Assembly (NCBI GenBank): GCA_947176055.1
Contig: CAMWPE010000167.1
Coordinates: 1 to 5,406, forward strand
From: an uncultured Desulfovibrio sp.
GTDB lineage: Bacteria > Desulfobacterota > Desulfovibrionia > Desulfovibrionales > Desulfovibrionaceae
Reading direction: 5' to 3'
Length of the DNA stretch: 5,406 nt
Shown here piece after piece: positions 4,535-5,406 of the stretch. The notes under the pieces were generated by a model that saw only the letters and a program-made list of their open reading frames with translations, made no database searches and was not told the origin of the DNA. Position 1 is the stretch's first letter; every line of letters starts with the position of its first letter. Position numbers and translations under genes: made by a program.

Positions 4535-5406
4535 ATTTCTTCCTTACGCGACCTCGCGCGAACGCTGGCCGCGATTATAAGCAAAAAAGCCGCGACGAAA
4601 GGCTCCCAGGGCTCAATATAATAGAAGACAGAGCGTTTTTTCAAGAGCTTGCCGCCGCTTAATAACCAGCCGTCCTCAAATTGGCGACCAAGAGTCACTA
4701 CTTCGCCGCGATTATTGATCGTCGCGGAAAAGCCGTTGTTGGTGCCCCGGAACAACCAGCGATTCTGCTCGATGCATCGCGGCGCCGCGAGATATAAATG
4801 CTGTCTGGCCGCGGGACTGCGCCGGAACCAGCCGTCATTGCTGATATCCACAAGCGCGTTCGCTCCCGCGGCCACTCTCTCCCTGGCCAATTCCGGGAAC
4901 ACGCCTTCATAGCAAATCAGCATTCCCAGGGCAAGCGAGTCATAGCGCAACGGTTCCGCGGATTCGCCTTCCTGGTAAACGCCCACTCCCTGCAAAAGGG
5001 CGTCTAGAAATTTAAAATTCAACCATCGCGGCAAATATTCCCCAAACGGAACCAAATGAACCTTGTCGTACCAGCCTTCGACGCGTCCCCGGGGGCTAAT
5101 CAAAAAAGCTCTATTATAAACCGCCTCGTCTGGCAAACCTTTTTTATAGGCGATCCCCGGGGCCCCGAAAATCAAGGGCGCGTCTGTCTCCTCCGCCGCC
5201 CGGATTACCTTTCGCGCGTATTTCTCCGCCCGCTCAAAAAAGAATGGCATCGCTGTTTCCGGCCAGATGACGAGGAGCTTGTCCGCGCCATTTTCGCGAG
5301 CGTAAGCCGCTCCTTTTCGCGTCAATTCAACATACTTGTTTAAACTCGCCTCCTGAAACGCCGGATTCCATTTTTGATTTTGATCAATATTGCCTTCGAT
5401 ATAGAG
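4531..5406 (-). CDS. lnt: Apolipoprotein N-acyltransferase, C-terminal part (5' end outside window)
   Basis: Lnt transfers the third acyl chain to the N-terminal cysteine of lipoproteins in the inner membrane, with its nitrilase domain on the periplasmic side. The frame is open from the right edge, giving 291 C-terminal residues; the N-terminal membrane helices are beyond the window. It opens with the family motif EGNIDQNQKWNPAFQ (residues 4-18), so the TTG at 5325 is internal and not a start. The nitrilase triad is visible: Glu50 in VIWPETAMPF, Lys115 in WYDKVHLVPFGEYLP and Cys165 in LICYEG, matching E. coli Glu267, Lys335 and Cys387. SNDGWF and RGTNNGFSATINNRGEV follow as in the family. One hydrophobic segment near the C-terminus (about residues 267-281) is the usual last membrane helix, followed by a basic tail. 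The stop TGA overlaps the prfB ATG by 4 nt, so the two are probably co-translated from one mRNA. Its presence points to a Gram-negative host. Confidence 0.96.
   Translation of the reverse strand, partial: LYIEGNIDQNQKWNPAFQEASLNKYVELTRKGAAYARENGADKLLVIWPETAMPFFFERAEKYARKVIRAAEETDAPLIFGAPGIAYKKGLPDEAVYNRAFLISPRGRVEGWYDKVHLVPFGEYLPRWLNFKFLDALLQGVGVYQEGESAEPLRYDSLALGMLICYEGVFPELARERVAAGANALVDISNDGWFRRSPAARQHLYLAAPRCIEQNRWLFRGTNNGFSATINNRGEVVTLGRQFEDGWLLSGGKLLKKRSVFYYIEPWEPFVAAFLLIIAASVRARSRKEEI
4541..4545 (-). promoter_or_regulatory. Ribosome binding site of prfB
   Basis: AAGGA on the minus strand lies 6 nt (AGAAAT) upstream of the ATG at 4534, within the last codons of lnt. It supports the start in the zero frame of prfB, upstream of the frameshift, over the ATG at 4485 in the downstream frame. 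Confidence 0.8.

Noticed and set aside
5323..5325. TTG at 5325 as the start of lnt
   Set aside because: The frame stays open to the right edge and encodes the conserved Lnt segment EGNIDQNQKW, so the gene begins outside the window.

Overview
The window looks like chromosomal core sequence from a Gram-negative bacterium. It encodes apolipoprotein N-acyltransferase, which implies an outer-membrane lipoprotein pathway, and the diaminopimelate/lysine enzyme DapA. I recall the order lnt, prfB, GGDEF-like gene, FlhG/MinD-like ATPase, HU/IHF gene and dapA from Desulfovibrio-type sulfate reducers. That makes Desulfovibrionales my best guess, but it rests on memory of gene order and not on a search. 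I see no tRNA, rRNA, CRISPR array, insertion sequence or other mobile element.

Layout: on the + strand, positions 1-471 are the 3' end of an unrecognised, charge-rich, probably coiled-coil protein whose start lies outside the window. It converges on a minus-strand block. A perfect 8-bp GC-rich hairpin at 497-516 with T tracts on both sides lies between them and probably terminates both transcripts. Positions 548-5406 are one tightly packed minus-strand operon. In transcription order it contains lnt (partial, enters from the right edge), prfB, a degenerate GGDEF-domain gene, a FlhG/MinD-type ATPase, an HU/IHF-family gene, and dapA. Three junctions overlap (4, 23 and 4 nt) and two have gaps of only 24 and 23 nt. 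A single promoter upstream of the window and translational coupling are therefore likely.

The most informative detail is in prfB. The gene is not contained in one reading frame. Its real start is an ATG at 4534 that overlaps the lnt stop. After 28 codons comes an in-frame UGA inside CUU-UGA-C, with GGAGG three bases upstream of the CUU. This is the classic autoregulatory +1 programmed frameshift of release factor 2. Translating through it gives a 374-residue RF2 with SPF and GGQ at the expected places. Right before the GGAGG there is also a perfect 8-bp inverted repeat, which I do not know as part of the described prfB signal.

The genes work in separate processes: lipoprotein maturation (Lnt), translation termination (RF2), possible polar or flagellar regulation (degenerate GGDEF protein and FlhG-like ATPase), nucleoid architecture (HU/IHF) and lysine/peptidoglycan precursor synthesis (DapA). 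The middle pair is the part whose joint role is least clear. I did not find a clearly new multi-gene system.
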